Source: Pseudomonadota bacterium (lineage in GTDB: Bacteria > Pseudomonadota > Alphaproteobacteria > Micropepsales > Micropepsaceae). From it: DNA of 48,283 bases. The notes beneath the pieces are model-generated. The model was not told the DNA's origin. It searched no databases and saw only the letters and a list, made by a program, of their open reading frames with translations. Both the position numbers and the translations under genes were made by a program. Below, in pieces: positions 1 through 7,914 of this stretch (position 1 is the first letter of the stretch; each line of letters starts with the position of its first letter). The stretch is from positions 1 to 48,283 of the forward strand of contig JAFEEQ010000034.1 of assembly GCA_018241025.1 (NCBI GenBank). Direction: 5' to 3'.

Positions 1-46
1 ACTCGTCGCTCGGATACCGCCCCCCGGCGCCGCAAACTTTTGCGCC

Positions 47-76
47 GCTGTTGTCCCATCTAGATGGGACAACAGC
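47..76. repeat. 30-bp perfect palindrome
   Basis: The left arm GCTGTTGTCCCATCT (47-61) is followed directly by its exact reverse complement (62-76), with no spacer. A smaller dyad, CGCAAA/TTTGCG, lies beside it at 31-44. The element is downstream of the sulfotransferase-like gene, which reads leftward. Neither strand shows a run of T after the hairpin, so it is a poor match to an intrinsic terminator. It could be a protein-binding site or one copy of a dispersed palindromic repeat. Confidence 0.85.
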
Positions 77-168
77 TATGCAGTAGTCTCCATCACGCTG
101 GTACAAAATATCCGTCAGGCCAGAATTGCCGCGGAATCCCGGCCGCGGGCTGACGATTGCCGGGAAAA

Positions 169-849
169 TCAGACGTTGTGAATGTCGCAAAGGCGCGCGA
201 AACGTTCCTGGGCTTCTCGATAAGGTGCAATGTCTGCGGTCCGATGTCTGGCCACCGCGTCGCGCAATTCGGCTGTCATGTCATAGCTAGCCGATATTCT
301 GTCCGGGTTGACGTTTTGTGGCGCTTCCGCCGGCGCCAGGTTGCAGTCGAACACCGCCTCGAACAGGGCCACGCTGCGTGCGAAGTTTTCGCTTAATCCG
401 ACCATTGCAAGATCGGCGAGCTTGAGACCGTCGAGAAAGCGCGTCTGAATGTTCGGGAACGTGGCGCAGAACGCGCCGATGCTCAGGGGGTGATCCGGAT
501 CGACATGCATATATGGCCGGTAGAGTTCGGGATGGCGCAGATAGAATGCGTAGTGCGATGCCGTCTGCTGATGCGGCTCGCGAAAAAAGGCGGCGAAGCG
601 CGCTCCTGGGAAGATCAGGCGATATTTGCGTGCCGAGAGGTGGCCATGGATCAGGTCATAGTCCCGGAGGATTACCCTGCGCAACCACACGGCGCGCGCC
701 AGATTGTAGGTGCGCGCCAGGGATGCACGAAGGCCGTCGATACCCTGAACATCGTTGTTGTCGAACAGAATGCGCGGTCCGAACGTCGCATGAAGTTGCG
801 CGCGAAACGAAATACCGGCGGTTTTCGGTACGTGGATCGAAACGATCAA
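169..849 (-). CDS. Sulfotransferase-family-like protein
   Basis: This 226-aa protein begins with a strand and loop reading HVPKTAGISFR (residues 6-16), which fits the 5'-phosphosulfate-binding loop of PAPS-dependent sulfotransferases (usual form PKTGGTS). A later FREPHQQTASHY segment (about residues 89-100) fits the 3'-phosphate-binding Arg/Ser motif. The length suits small bacterial members that modify carbohydrates or surface polymers. No signal peptide is evident, so it is probably cytoplasmic. It stands alone: 147 bp separate it from the monooxygenase gene on the same strand, and there is no polysaccharide gene nearby, so its acceptor is unknown. The 168 bp downstream hold a CCGCGG inverted repeat and the palindrome at 47-76. 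Family assignment is from motifs only; a related nucleotide-binding fold with another role is possible. Confidence 0.7.
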   Translation of the reverse strand: MIVSIHVPKTAGISFRAQLHATFGPRILFDNNDVQGIDGLRASLARTYNLARAVWLRRVILRDYDLIHGHLSARKYRLIFPGARFAAFFREPHQQTASHYAFYLRHPELYRPYMHVDPDHPLSIGAFCATFPNIQTRFLDGLKLADLAMVGLSENFARSVALFEAVFDCNLAPAEAPQNVNPDRISASYDMTAELRDAVARHRTADIAPYREAQERFARLCDIHNV

Positions 850-909
850 GTGACGAGGCGCTTTTCGACAGTCCCAGAACCGACTCCTACCAGCCCTGGG
901 TATGGGCCA

Positions 910-929
910 CCAAGGCCGAATGGCCTTGG
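910..929. other. Hairpin between monooxygenase and sulfotransferase genes
   Basis: CCAAGGCC (910-917) and GGCCTTGG (922-929) form a perfect 8-bp stem around a 4-nt loop in the 147-bp gap between two leftward genes. There is no T tract after it in the reading direction of the monooxygenase, so it may be a weak or factor-dependent end of transcription, or an mRNA-stabilising structure. Confidence 0.5.
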
Positions 930-996
930 GACGGTTCTTGACGCCGTCTACAATCCGCTGCGGAGAGCGCGATACCGAAAATCCTGCCGGTGTGTG

Positions 997-2604
997 TCAG
1001 CTCAGGCTGAATCCCGTATAGCCGTCCTGCGCCACGCTTTCGCAGCGCTCGCGATAGTTCGAGAAGCCGCCGACATAGACGCCGAACTGCCGCGGCTTGC
1101 CGGGGATGTTCGAGCCGAAATACCAGGAATTCGAGCGCGGATAGAGCGTATGGTCCGCCACCTGGGCGACATGCGCCGTCCACTCGGACTGCGCGTCCCG
1201 TTGTGCCTCTATCCTGCCGAAACCCCGCTCGCGCATGGTCGCAAGGCAGCGCGCGATCCAGTCGACATGCTGCTCAACCGCAACCGGCATATTGGCGAGT
1301 ACCGAGGGGCTGAGCGGTCCCGTCACGGTGAAGAGATTGGGAAAGCCGGCGATGCCGAGGCCCAGATAGGTCCCGGCGCCCTTTGCCCATTCGTCGCGAA
1401 GGGACCGTCCACCGGGCCCCTTCACATCGATCGCCAGCAGCGCGCCGGTGATCGCGTCGAACCCGGTCGCCAGGACCAGTGCGTCGAGTTCGAACCGTTC
1501 TGCCGTTGTCGTGACCGTGTGACCACTCATTCCCGCGATGGGATGGCTGCGGATGTCCACCAGCTTCACATGCGGAAGGTTGAAGCTCTCATAGTAGGCA
1601 TCGTCCATCGGCGGGCGTTTGGTTCCAATGGGATGGTCGTTCGGCGTCAGAAGTGCCGCCGTCCGTGGGTCCTTCACGATACTGCGAATATAGGCGCGGA
1701 CGAATTCGCACATCACTTCGTTCGCCTCGACGCTTGCGAAGACGTCGCTGAAGGCGCTGAAGAACTTGATCCCGCCCATGCCCCAGAACTCCTCCAGCGT
1801 GGCACGTCGCTCCGCGTCGGAGACGGCGAGGGCCGCCGCGCGCGGCGGATCGAACGGCGTGCCGCCCGAAGACGTAAAGCACTTGGCCCGGATGTCGCGA
1901 TAGTTCGCCTTCACCCAGGCATCGAATTGTGCGTTGGTCGGCGCGTTCCACACCGGAATCACCCAGTTCGCCGTGCGCTGGAAGACGACCAGTTCCTTGG
2001 CCTGTCGCGCGATACGCGAAATTGCCTGGACGCCGGAGGCGCCGGTCCCGATCACACCAACCCGCTTGCCGGTGAAGTCGCGGCCCTCCTGCGGCCATGC
2101 CGCGGTGTAGAGGACTTCGCCGGTGAAATCGTCCAGCCCGGGAATCGCCGGGCGCTGGATCTGCGACAGGCAGCCCGCGGCCGAAACGACAAAGCGCGCT
2201 GTAATCCGCGCCCCGGACGCGTCTTCCACGGTCCAGAGACCGCTGGCATCGTCGAACGTCGCGGCGGTCACCGCTGTGCCGAAGCGGAAGTGCCTTCTCA
2301 GATCGAAGCGATCCGCGACATGGCCGAGATAGCGCAGGATCTCCGGCTGTTCGGAGTAGCGCAGGCTCCAGTTCCAGTCCTGTTCCAGTTCCGGTGAAAA
2401 GGAGTAGCTGTAGTAATAGCTCTCGCAGTCGCAGCGCGCGCCGGGATAGCGGTTCCAGTACCACACGCCGCCGACGTCGTTGCCTTTCTCAAAGCCGGCG
2501 ACCGAGAAGCCGAGCGTGGTGAGCTTGTACGCGGCATAGAGGCCGGCAAATCCGGCGCCGATGATCGCCACATCGCAATCGGGATGTCTGTTCGTCGCCG
2601 CCAT
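997..2604 (-). CDS. Baeyer-Villiger-type flavin monooxygenase
   Basis: The 535-aa protein has the class B flavoprotein monooxygenase layout: an FAD Rossmann motif GAGFAG (residues 16-21), the BVMO hallmark GGVWYWNRYPGARCD (45-59, ending in the conserved Asp), an NADPH Rossmann motif GTGASG (186-191), and a KRPPMDDAYYESFN segment typical of the active-site Arg region. Such enzymes insert oxygen next to a ketone to give an ester or lactone, using NADPH and O2 in the cytoplasm. The fingerprint FxGxxxHxxxWP reads FTGEVLYTAAWP (160-171), so the usual His is Tyr166. The gene diverges from a VOC gene across a 75-bp promoter carrying an ATAAC-N4-GTTAC dyad. The start is the first in-frame ATG, and its ribosome-binding site is weak. 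A role in ketone catabolism is inferred from the neighbouring esterase, SDR and hydratase. Confidence 0.9.
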   Translation of the reverse strand: MAATNRHPDCDVAIIGAGFAGLYAAYKLTTLGFSVAGFEKGNDVGGVWYWNRYPGARCDCESYYYSYSFSPELEQDWNWSLRYSEQPEILRYLGHVADRFDLRRHFRFGTAVTAATFDDASGLWTVEDASGARITARFVVSAAGCLSQIQRPAIPGLDDFTGEVLYTAAWPQEGRDFTGKRVGVIGTGASGVQAISRIARQAKELVVFQRTANWVIPVWNAPTNAQFDAWVKANYRDIRAKCFTSSGGTPFDPPRAAALAVSDAERRATLEEFWGMGGIKFFSAFSDVFASVEANEVMCEFVRAYIRSIVKDPRTAALLTPNDHPIGTKRPPMDDAYYESFNLPHVKLVDIRSHPIAGMSGHTVTTTAERFELDALVLATGFDAITGALLAIDVKGPGGRSLRDEWAKGAGTYLGLGIAGFPNLFTVTGPLSPSVLANMPVAVEQHVDWIARCLATMRERGFGRIEAQRDAQSEWTAHVAQVADHTLYPRSNSWYFGSNIPGKPRQFGVYVGGFSNYRERCESVAQDGYTGFSLS

Positions 2605-2638
2605 CGCGCCCGCCGCTCTTGTTTTCGAACGACCATTC

Positions 2639-2654
2639 TATAACACTCGTTACG
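2639..2654. promoter_or_regulatory. Candidate TetR operator, site A
   Basis: TATAAC-ACTC-GTTACG: an imperfect dyad with the core ATAAC-N4-GTTAC. It sits between the divergent monooxygenase start (2604) and VOC start (2680), only about 35 and 26 bp from each, a position suited to repression. The same core recurs at 6895-6908 and 10089-10102. Confidence 0.6.
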
Positions 2655-2679
2655 GAAACGCAGCAAGGCGGAGCGGACT

Positions 2680-3192
2680 ATGGGCGAGGCGTGGCGGTTG
2701 CGCCATTTCTATCACACGATCGTCAACGCACGGGACATCGACGAGTCGGTCCGCTTCTATGAAATGCTCGGCTTCGTCATCGTCTCCGATCGTCGCGATG
2801 CAATCTGGCCCGATGGCAGCGGCGCATCCTTCGCGCTCGTGCCCAATCCGAAAGGCCGCGGCGTGCTGATGATCCTGCCGTCCGATCCCGAGGGGCCGAT
2901 GCTCGACCTGATCGAGTGGCAGGTGCCCAAGGCGGATTTCCCGGAGCCAGCTCCGACACGCATTCCCCGCGTGCTCGCCTTCCGCGCGGAGAATGTCCGT
3001 GCCGCCCATCTCGCGCTCAAGGCCAAAGGCGTGCGCTTCACGACCGACGAACCGACCTCGATTCCGGAAGCCGGAATCACCGGATGCATCGTGGCCTATG
3101 ATCCCAACGGCAACCTGATCGAGATGATCGAACTCGAACCCGGTCTGCGCCACTCGAAGATCAAGGAAGCCTTCACGCCCCCAAAGCCCTAA
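2680..3192 (+). CDS. VOC (glyoxalase/dioxygenase-fold) family protein
   Basis: This 170-aa protein has two betaalphabetabetabeta modules. The N-terminal RLRHFYHTIVNARDIDESV segment (residues 6-24) carries the first metal-ligand His of vicinal-oxygen-chelate enzymes, and the C-terminal YDPNGNLIEMIEL segment carries the usual Glu ligand. Family members are glyoxalases, extradiol dioxygenases, epimerases and isomerases, so the reaction cannot be fixed from sequence. It is clearly paralogous to the protein at 10150-10659: both share the YHT(I/V)VNARD(I/L)DESV start and a PNGNLIE end. It is the only gene on its strand here, transcribed divergently from the monooxygenase under candidate operator site A. 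Its stop codon overlaps that of the convergent DUF3237 gene, leaving no room for a separate terminator. Confidence 0.85.
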   Translation: MGEAWRLRHFYHTIVNARDIDESVRFYEMLGFVIVSDRRDAIWPDGSGASFALVPNPKGRGVLMILPSDPEGPMLDLIEWQVPKADFPEPAPTRIPRVLAFRAENVRAAHLALKAKGVRFTTDEPTSIPEAGITGCIVAYDPNGNLIEMIELEPGLRHSKIKEAFTPPKP

Positions 3193-3665
3193 AGCACCTC
3201 GTGCAATTCATAGGCAACGCCGTCCGGCGTCACCAGCCCGACGCCGATGGCCACGATGCCGTTGAGCCAGGCGTAACGCGGGTCGCCGGTCTCGAAAACC
3301 GGGCGCGTCCGGAAATAGAGTGCCGCCCGATCGTCGGCGCTCAGCGTCCCTCCACGGGCGAACTGCTTCGGTCCTTCGGAGTAGGGGCGGAACACGCCGG
3401 TGTAGCTGACATAGATTTTCGCGCCGTCATGCATCTGCCAGGTGGCGCGGGCATCGAGCCGGAGCGTGTCGCTCGCCGCGTCGATCAGGGCCCAGTCGCC
3501 GCCGCCGGGCATGACGATGCCGTTCAGACGCTCGCCCGTGATATCGCCGCCCGTCACCACGGCGATCATGCGGCGGCCGAACGGCCCCGCGCCCACATCC
3601 TGCTGCGGCCGGTCGAGCGTCGCGCGATAGACGCAAAGTGGCCGGAGGGCAGGGGGCGCGATCAT
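3189..3665 (-). CDS. DUF3237 family protein
   Basis: This 158-aa protein matches the DUF3237 pattern: a central GRRMIAVVTGGDITGERLNG segment (residues 30-49), VMPGGGDWALI, then ATWQMHDGAKIYVSYTGV and a C-terminal YAWLNGIVAIGVG. The family is a small beta-barrel of unknown biochemical function that often sits in catabolic clusters. The start chosen is the ATG at 3665, whose bases overlap the TGA stop of the enoyl-CoA hydratase gene (ATGA), so the two are translationally coupled. Longer frames upstream only read through the hydratase gene in another frame. Its stop at 3189-3191 overlaps the stop of the convergent VOC gene. It is cytoplasmic, with no signal peptide. Confidence 0.85.
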   Translation of the reverse strand: MIAPPALRPLCVYRATLDRPQQDVGAGPFGRRMIAVVTGGDITGERLNGIVMPGGGDWALIDAASDTLRLDARATWQMHDGAKIYVSYTGVFRPYSEGPKQFARGGTLSADDRAALYFRTRPVFETGDPRYAWLNGIVAIGVGLVTPDGVAYELHEVL

Positions 3666-4459
3666 GCCGGGGCCGCATAGCGTGGCGGCCGCTTCTCGAG
3701 GAACGCGCTCATCGCTTCTTCGAAGTCCGGTCCGCGGCCGCAGATCGATTGTGCGCGCTCTTCCAAGTCGATCACGGCATGAAGATCGTCGATCTTGAGT
3801 GCGGTATTGAGCGTCTGCTTGGTCATGCGCAGGCCGAGCGGCGCCGTCTTCAGCATCGGCGCGACGAACTCGTCCGCAGCCGCCTCCAGCGCCAAATCCG
3901 GCACGACGCGCGAGACGAGGCCGACCTGCAACGCACGCGGCGCATCGATGAAGCTGCCCGTGTACATCAACTCGGTGGCAATCCCGAGGCCGACGATGCG
4001 GGGCAGGAAATAGGTCAGGCCGAGCTCGCAGCCCGACCGGCCAAGAGCGACGAAGGCATCGTTCATTCGCGCGCTCTCGCCCGCGATACGGATATCGGCG
4101 GCCAATGCCATCGCGAATCCGCCGCCACAGGCCGGGCCGTGAACCAGCGCCACAATAGGCTGCGGGCAGGCGCGCATCAGCTTGACGATGTCGAACAGGT
4201 GATGGCCCGGCCGCACGCGCCCGGCCCCTTCGGGCACACGGTCGCCCGACAGGTGCTCCTTGATGTCCAGCCCGGCGCAGAACGCCCGGCCGGCGCCGCG
4301 CATGACCACGATGCGCACGCCATAGTCGCTTTGCAGCCCTTCGAAATAGGCACAAAGCTCGCGCACCATCGTTCCGGTGAGGGTGTTCAGGCGAACGGGC
4401 CGATCGAGGGTGAGCCAGTCGACCTCACCGCGGCGTTCGATCTGTATGGTCGAAGGCAT
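3662..4459 (-). CDS. Enoyl-CoA hydratase/isomerase family protein
   Basis: This 265-aa crotonase-fold protein has the normal family length. The oxyanion-hole segments are AGRAFCAGLDIKEH (about residues 56-69) and HGPACGGGFAMALAADIRIA (about 108-127), followed by a CELGLTYFLPRIVG segment carrying a candidate catalytic Glu. Members hydrate, isomerise or cleave CoA thioesters; the exact reaction is not readable. It lies between the TonB receptor gene upstream (57-bp gap holding two hairpins) and DUF3237 downstream (ATGA overlap). That order suggests one leftward transcript from the promoter at about 6.9 kb, partly separated by the hairpins. It would act on the acyl-CoA produced after ring or ester opening in the proposed pathway. 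Confidence 0.88.
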   Translation of the reverse strand: MPSTIQIERRGEVDWLTLDRPVRLNTLTGTMVRELCAYFEGLQSDYGVRIVVMRGAGRAFCAGLDIKEHLSGDRVPEGAGRVRPGHHLFDIVKLMRACPQPIVALVHGPACGGGFAMALAADIRIAGESARMNDAFVALGRSGCELGLTYFLPRIVGLGIATELMYTGSFIDAPRALQVGLVSRVVPDLALEAAADEFVAPMLKTAPLGLRMTKQTLNTALKIDDLHAVIDLEERAQSICGRGPDFEEAMSAFLEKRPPRYAAPA

Positions 4460-4478
4460 GGAAATCCCGAAGGGGATC

Positions 4479-4505
4479 GGGCGGCCGTCTTACGCACGGC
4501 CGCCC
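4479..4505. terminator. Strong intergenic hairpin after the TonB receptor gene
   Basis: GGGCGGCCGT (4479-4488) pairs perfectly with ACGGCCGCCC (4496-4505) around a 7-nt loop. A second small hairpin, ATCCC-GAAG-GGGAT, follows at 4464-4477. Both lie just after the receptor stop in its reading direction. There is no T run, so partial termination or mRNA processing that sets receptor and enzyme levels apart is more likely than full termination. Confidence 0.45.
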
Positions 4506-4516
4506 GCCCCATCCGC

Positions 4517-6820
4517 TCAGAGATTGACGCCGAAGCGGACGCCGAAGGTACGCGGCGGGTAGTAGGCGAAGTTGTCCGGCTCCAGTGCCTGCTGACCCAG
4601 GCTGATCGACTGCAGGCCGTCGTTCGAAATCACGGCTTCGTCTTCGATGTTGTTGACGAAGGCTTCCGCCTTGTAGCGCCCGCTGGTCGACAGCCATGTC
4701 AGGTGCAGGTTCGTCAGATGATAAGGCTTCTGCGTCGACGTGAAGTAGTTGTCGGGCAGGAACTGCACCTTGCCGGAGAAGAAGGCATCGACACGCGGCG
4801 TCAGCGTGCCGAACGGGGTGTAGAAGGTGTATTCGGCGCCGATGTCGAAGGTGTAAGGCGGGGTCTGGTTCAGCGAGTTGCCCCGGAAGTTGCAGAGCAG
4901 GGTGAGCGGGTCGCAGCCAGGTCCCGGTCCGCCGAAGCGGGTGTCGGTGGTGATGTAGTTGCCATAGGTCGCCCGGTTCAGTGTCAGCGTCGCGTTGAGT
5001 TGCAAGTTGTCGACGGGCAATACCGTCGCCTCGACCTCCACGCCATTGACCTGCGTCACGCCGTTCACGTTGTTGATGCCCGACTGGGTCGAGCTCTGCA
5101 CGAAGACCTGCAGATGCTCGATCTCCTCGTGATAGCCGGCAATGTTGAGCTGCAGGCGGTCGTCGAAGAAGCGCGACTTCATGCCGACGTCGTAGGACCA
5201 CATGCTCTCCGGACCGTAGATGTGGGCAAGTCCAATGATGTTGCCGCCCGAGAGATAGCCGCGCGAAGCCGAAGCATAGGCCATGATGCGGTCGCTCACC
5301 TGATAAGTGAGGCCGACCTTGCCGGTCCACTGGCCCCAGGTCTGGCTGAACGGCCCCTGCGATACGCCGCAGCTGCCGAAGCAGACCAGAGGCAACTGGT
5401 AGTCGAGATAGTTGTAGCCGTATTTCCGGTCATAGCTGTAGCGAATGCCGGCCGTCAGCGTCAGCGGGATGCCCAGCGAGGTCTTGCTGAGGTCGTAGTC
5501 GATCTGGCCGAACGGCGCGAAGGACTGGGACTTCGAGTTGCCGTGGCTGAGGAAGTTGTACTGGTCGTAGGCCGCCACGATAGACGTATCGTTCAGCCCG
5601 TTATCGGAATAGGCGAAGTCCTCGTAGTTGTTGGACCAGAAGTAATAGAGGCCGAAAATCCACTTCAGCGGATCGTTCTCATCCTCGGCCGATGCGAGGC
5701 GAAGCTCTTCGGAAATCTGGTGCTGGCGCAGGATCCAGGAGGAGCCATAGGCCATCGGCGCATCGGAACCGTCGCCGTCGCTCGTCTGGCTGACATTGCT
5801 GGTGGCATAGCCGGTCACCGACGTCAGCGTCGCCCAGCCGAGATTGTAGTTCGCCGTCGCATTGTAGAGCGCCAGATGATTGAACGCGTTCTCCGGATAG
5901 TCGTGGCAGAAGACGCGCGGATTGTATTTCGCCTGGGTACTGAAATCGCAGGCCGAGCCGGGCGCGATCGGCGAGGTGCCGGTCATGTAGCGCGTCGGCG
6001 TCTCCCACCATGCCACGTTGGTCGCCGCCGGGTCAGAACTGTTGGTGCTGCTGGCCGAGAACAGCAGGTTGAAATCCTGCGATAGCTCGACATAGACCTG
6101 ACCGCGGATCATCTGGAAATCCTGGCCATCCTGGTTGTGGGTGGCCGTCGGCGCGGTCGAGAGGTTCTTGGAATAGGGATTGTGCTGCGCGGACACCGCG
6201 GTGACACGGGCATAGATCTTCAGGTTGGGGTCGTCGACCAGCGGCGCGTTGAACCAGCCGCGGAAGGTGCGCTGGGCATAGTCGCCCAGCAGCACGTCGA
6301 AGCTGCCGCCCAGCGTGTCGGTCGGCTTTGCGGTGATCACGTTGATCGAGCCACCGACGGAGTTGCGGCCGTAAAGCGTGCCCTGCGGCCCGCGCAGCAC
6401 CTCGATACGCTCGATGTCGTAAAACTCCGGATCGACCGATGTCGAACGCTGCAGCGTGACGCCGTCGACGCTGTAAGCCACCGGTGAGTCGCCGCCGGGC
6501 GTGGTGTTCTGGCTGCCGAGGCCGCGCATGGTGATGACGTTCTCGCCACCGGTCACGCCGGCGCCGAAGCGCAGGCCCGGCGTGCGCATGCCGAGTTCGT
6601 TGAAGCCGATGATGCCCTGGGCATCGAGCGACTTGCCGTCGAGCGCCGTCAGCGCGATGGCGACACGCTGGCTGTCCTGCGTTCGCTTCTCGGCCGTCAC
6701 CACGACCGTTTCGATCGTGGTGCTGCCGCCGGCCGGTGCATCTGCGGCGCGGGCTGCAAGTGGAATCAGGGACACGGTGGCAATGCCGCACATGAGGGCG
6801 GCCCTCGGGTTCAAACGCAT
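4517..6820 (-). CDS. TonB-dependent outer-membrane receptor
   Basis: The 767-aa protein starts with a signal peptide (MRLNPRAALMCGIATVSLIP, cleavage likely after ARA). Next come a TIETVVVTAEKR segment typical of proteobacterial receptors, a plug domain (ITMRGLGSQNT, then IERIEVLRGPQGTLYGRNSVGGSINVIT in two halves) and a long beta-barrel ending in FGVRFGVNL. It should import a ligand across the outer membrane using TonB/ExbBD energy. An in-frame GTG lies 9 bases upstream (6829), but it overlaps the AGGGGAG ribosome-binding site, which is properly spaced for the ATG at 6820. It diverges from the esterase operon across 201 bp containing operator site B, so uptake and catabolism are probably co-regulated. 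The substrate is likely that of the catabolic island. Confidence 0.93.
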   Translation of the reverse strand: MRLNPRAALMCGIATVSLIPLAARAADAPAGGSTTIETVVVTAEKRTQDSQRVAIALTALDGKSLDAQGIIGFNELGMRTPGLRFGAGVTGGENVITMRGLGSQNTTPGGDSPVAYSVDGVTLQRSTSVDPEFYDIERIEVLRGPQGTLYGRNSVGGSINVITAKPTDTLGGSFDVLLGDYAQRTFRGWFNAPLVDDPNLKIYARVTAVSAQHNPYSKNLSTAPTATHNQDGQDFQMIRGQVYVELSQDFNLLFSASSTNSSDPAATNVAWWETPTRYMTGTSPIAPGSACDFSTQAKYNPRVFCHDYPENAFNHLALYNATANYNLGWATLTSVTGYATSNVSQTSDGDGSDAPMAYGSSWILRQHQISEELRLASAEDENDPLKWIFGLYYFWSNNYEDFAYSDNGLNDTSIVAAYDQYNFLSHGNSKSQSFAPFGQIDYDLSKTSLGIPLTLTAGIRYSYDRKYGYNYLDYQLPLVCFGSCGVSQGPFSQTWGQWTGKVGLTYQVSDRIMAYASASRGYLSGGNIIGLAHIYGPESMWSYDVGMKSRFFDDRLQLNIAGYHEEIEHLQVFVQSSTQSGINNVNGVTQVNGVEVEATVLPVDNLQLNATLTLNRATYGNYITTDTRFGGPGPGCDPLTLLCNFRGNSLNQTPPYTFDIGAEYTFYTPFGTLTPRVDAFFSGKVQFLPDNYFTSTQKPYHLTNLHLTWLSTSGRYKAEAFVNNIEDEAVISNDGLQSISLGQQALEPDNFAYYPPRTFGVRFGVNL

Positions 6821-6893
6821 ACGCTTCACTCCCCTTCGAACCTTTTTTCGTCATGCAGGATTTTTCAACATCATGCATGCGTCTTGTCGGTTA

Positions 6894-6909
6894 TATAACG
6901 CGTGTTACA
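6894..6909. promoter_or_regulatory. Candidate TetR operator, site B
   Basis: TATAAC-GCGT-GTTACA: a dyad with one arm mismatch, 74 bp upstream of the receptor start and 113 bp upstream of the esterase start. A second overlapping inverted repeat, GTTA-CAA-TAAC (6904-6914), adjoins it. The core ATAAC-N4-GTTAC is the same as at site A. Confidence 0.62.
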
Positions 6910-7021
6910 ATAACTGACAAACGCTTTTCGGCTACTGCGATGCTTCTCGCGCCTGCGTTCTGCGCATTTCGCAACTGCGAATGGTTTTTTTGAAACAGGT
7001 GTTCGAAATACGGATCGCATC

Positions 7022-7909
7022 ATGACGAAACCGATAGACGATGTCCGCGCGATGCTGGCTGCCCTGATCGGCGGCCCGGACACGCCGTACATGGCGCGCC
7101 GCGCACAGGCGGCAGACTTCGCCGCGGCCTTCGAAATCCCGCCGGATATCGCGATCGAACCGGGCTCGCTGGGCGGTGTTGCGGTCGAGTGGGTGGCGCC
7201 GCGAAAACCGCATTCGTCCAATGTCTTCTTCCATCTGCACGGCGGCGGATATGTGCTTGGAGATCCGGCGGGTTCACGCGCGTTTACCACCGATCTGGCG
7301 CGCCGCTTGAACTGCCGCGTGGCCAGCCTCGACTACCGGCTTGCACCCGAGCATCCGTTTCCCGCCGCGGTCGACGACGCGCTTGCCGCCTATCGCGCGC
7401 TGCTGGGCCTGGGGCAGCGGCAGAGCGCCATTGCCGTCGGCGGCGAATCGGCTGGCGGCGGTCTCGCCGTCGCGCTTCTGCTTGCCGCGAAGAAAGACGG
7501 CCTGCCGATGCCGGCGGCGGGCGCACTCGTCAGTCCCTGGGTCGACATGCGCTGCAGTGCGGGCACATTCGACACTCTCGCGGCCGCCGATCCGCTTCTG
7601 ACCCGCCGCAGTCTGAAGGAAATGGCCGATGCCTATCTGGGTGCGGCCAATCCGCAGGAGCCGTTTGCCTCTCCGCTGTTCGGCGACCTTCGAGGCCTCC
7701 CGCCGCTTCTCATCCATGTCGGCAGCGAGGAAGTGCTGCTCGACGATGCGCGCGATCTAGCCGCAGCCGCGATGAATCACGGCGTGCCGGCGACGCTGGC
7801 CATCTGGCCCGAGATGATCCACGTCTGGCACATGTTCCATCCCATGCTGCCGGAAGGCGCCGCGGCGATGGCCGAACTCGCTGCATTCATCCATCATCAT
7901 TGGAGTTAG
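7022..7909 (+). CDS. Alpha/beta hydrolase, HSL (hormone-sensitive lipase) family esterase
   Basis: This 295-aa protein carries the family IV esterase signature HGGG (residues 73-76, oxyanion hole) and the nucleophile elbow GESAG (141-145, Ser143). A C-terminal PEMIHVWHMF segment supplies the likely catalytic His. It has no signal peptide and should act on cytoplasmic esters or lactones. It is the first gene of an esterase-SDR-TetR operon (5-bp and 32-bp gaps) that diverges from the TonB receptor over operator site B. In context it would hydrolyse the ester or lactone made by the Baeyer-Villiger enzyme; this link is inference. The ribosome-binding site before the ATG is weak. Confidence 0.9.
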   Translation: MTKPIDDVRAMLAALIGGPDTPYMARRAQAADFAAAFEIPPDIAIEPGSLGGVAVEWVAPRKPHSSNVFFHLHGGGYVLGDPAGSRAFTTDLARRLNCRVASLDYRLAPEHPFPAAVDDALAAYRALLGLGQRQSAIAVGGESAGGGLAVALLLAAKKDGLPMPAAGALVSPWVDMRCSAGTFDTLAAADPLLTRRSLKEMADAYLGAANPQEPFASPLFGDLRGLPPLLIHVGSEEVLLDDARDLAAAAMNHGVPATLAIWPEMIHVWHMFHPMLPEGAAAMAELAAFIHHHWS

Positions 7910-7914
7910 CCGTC

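Noticed and set aside
3638..6085. An 815-codon open frame on the plus strand opposite the TonB receptor and hydratase
   Set aside because: The real genes on the other strand have full family signatures; this frame shows only Arg/Val/Ala-rich sequence typical of an antisense shadow in GC-rich DNA.
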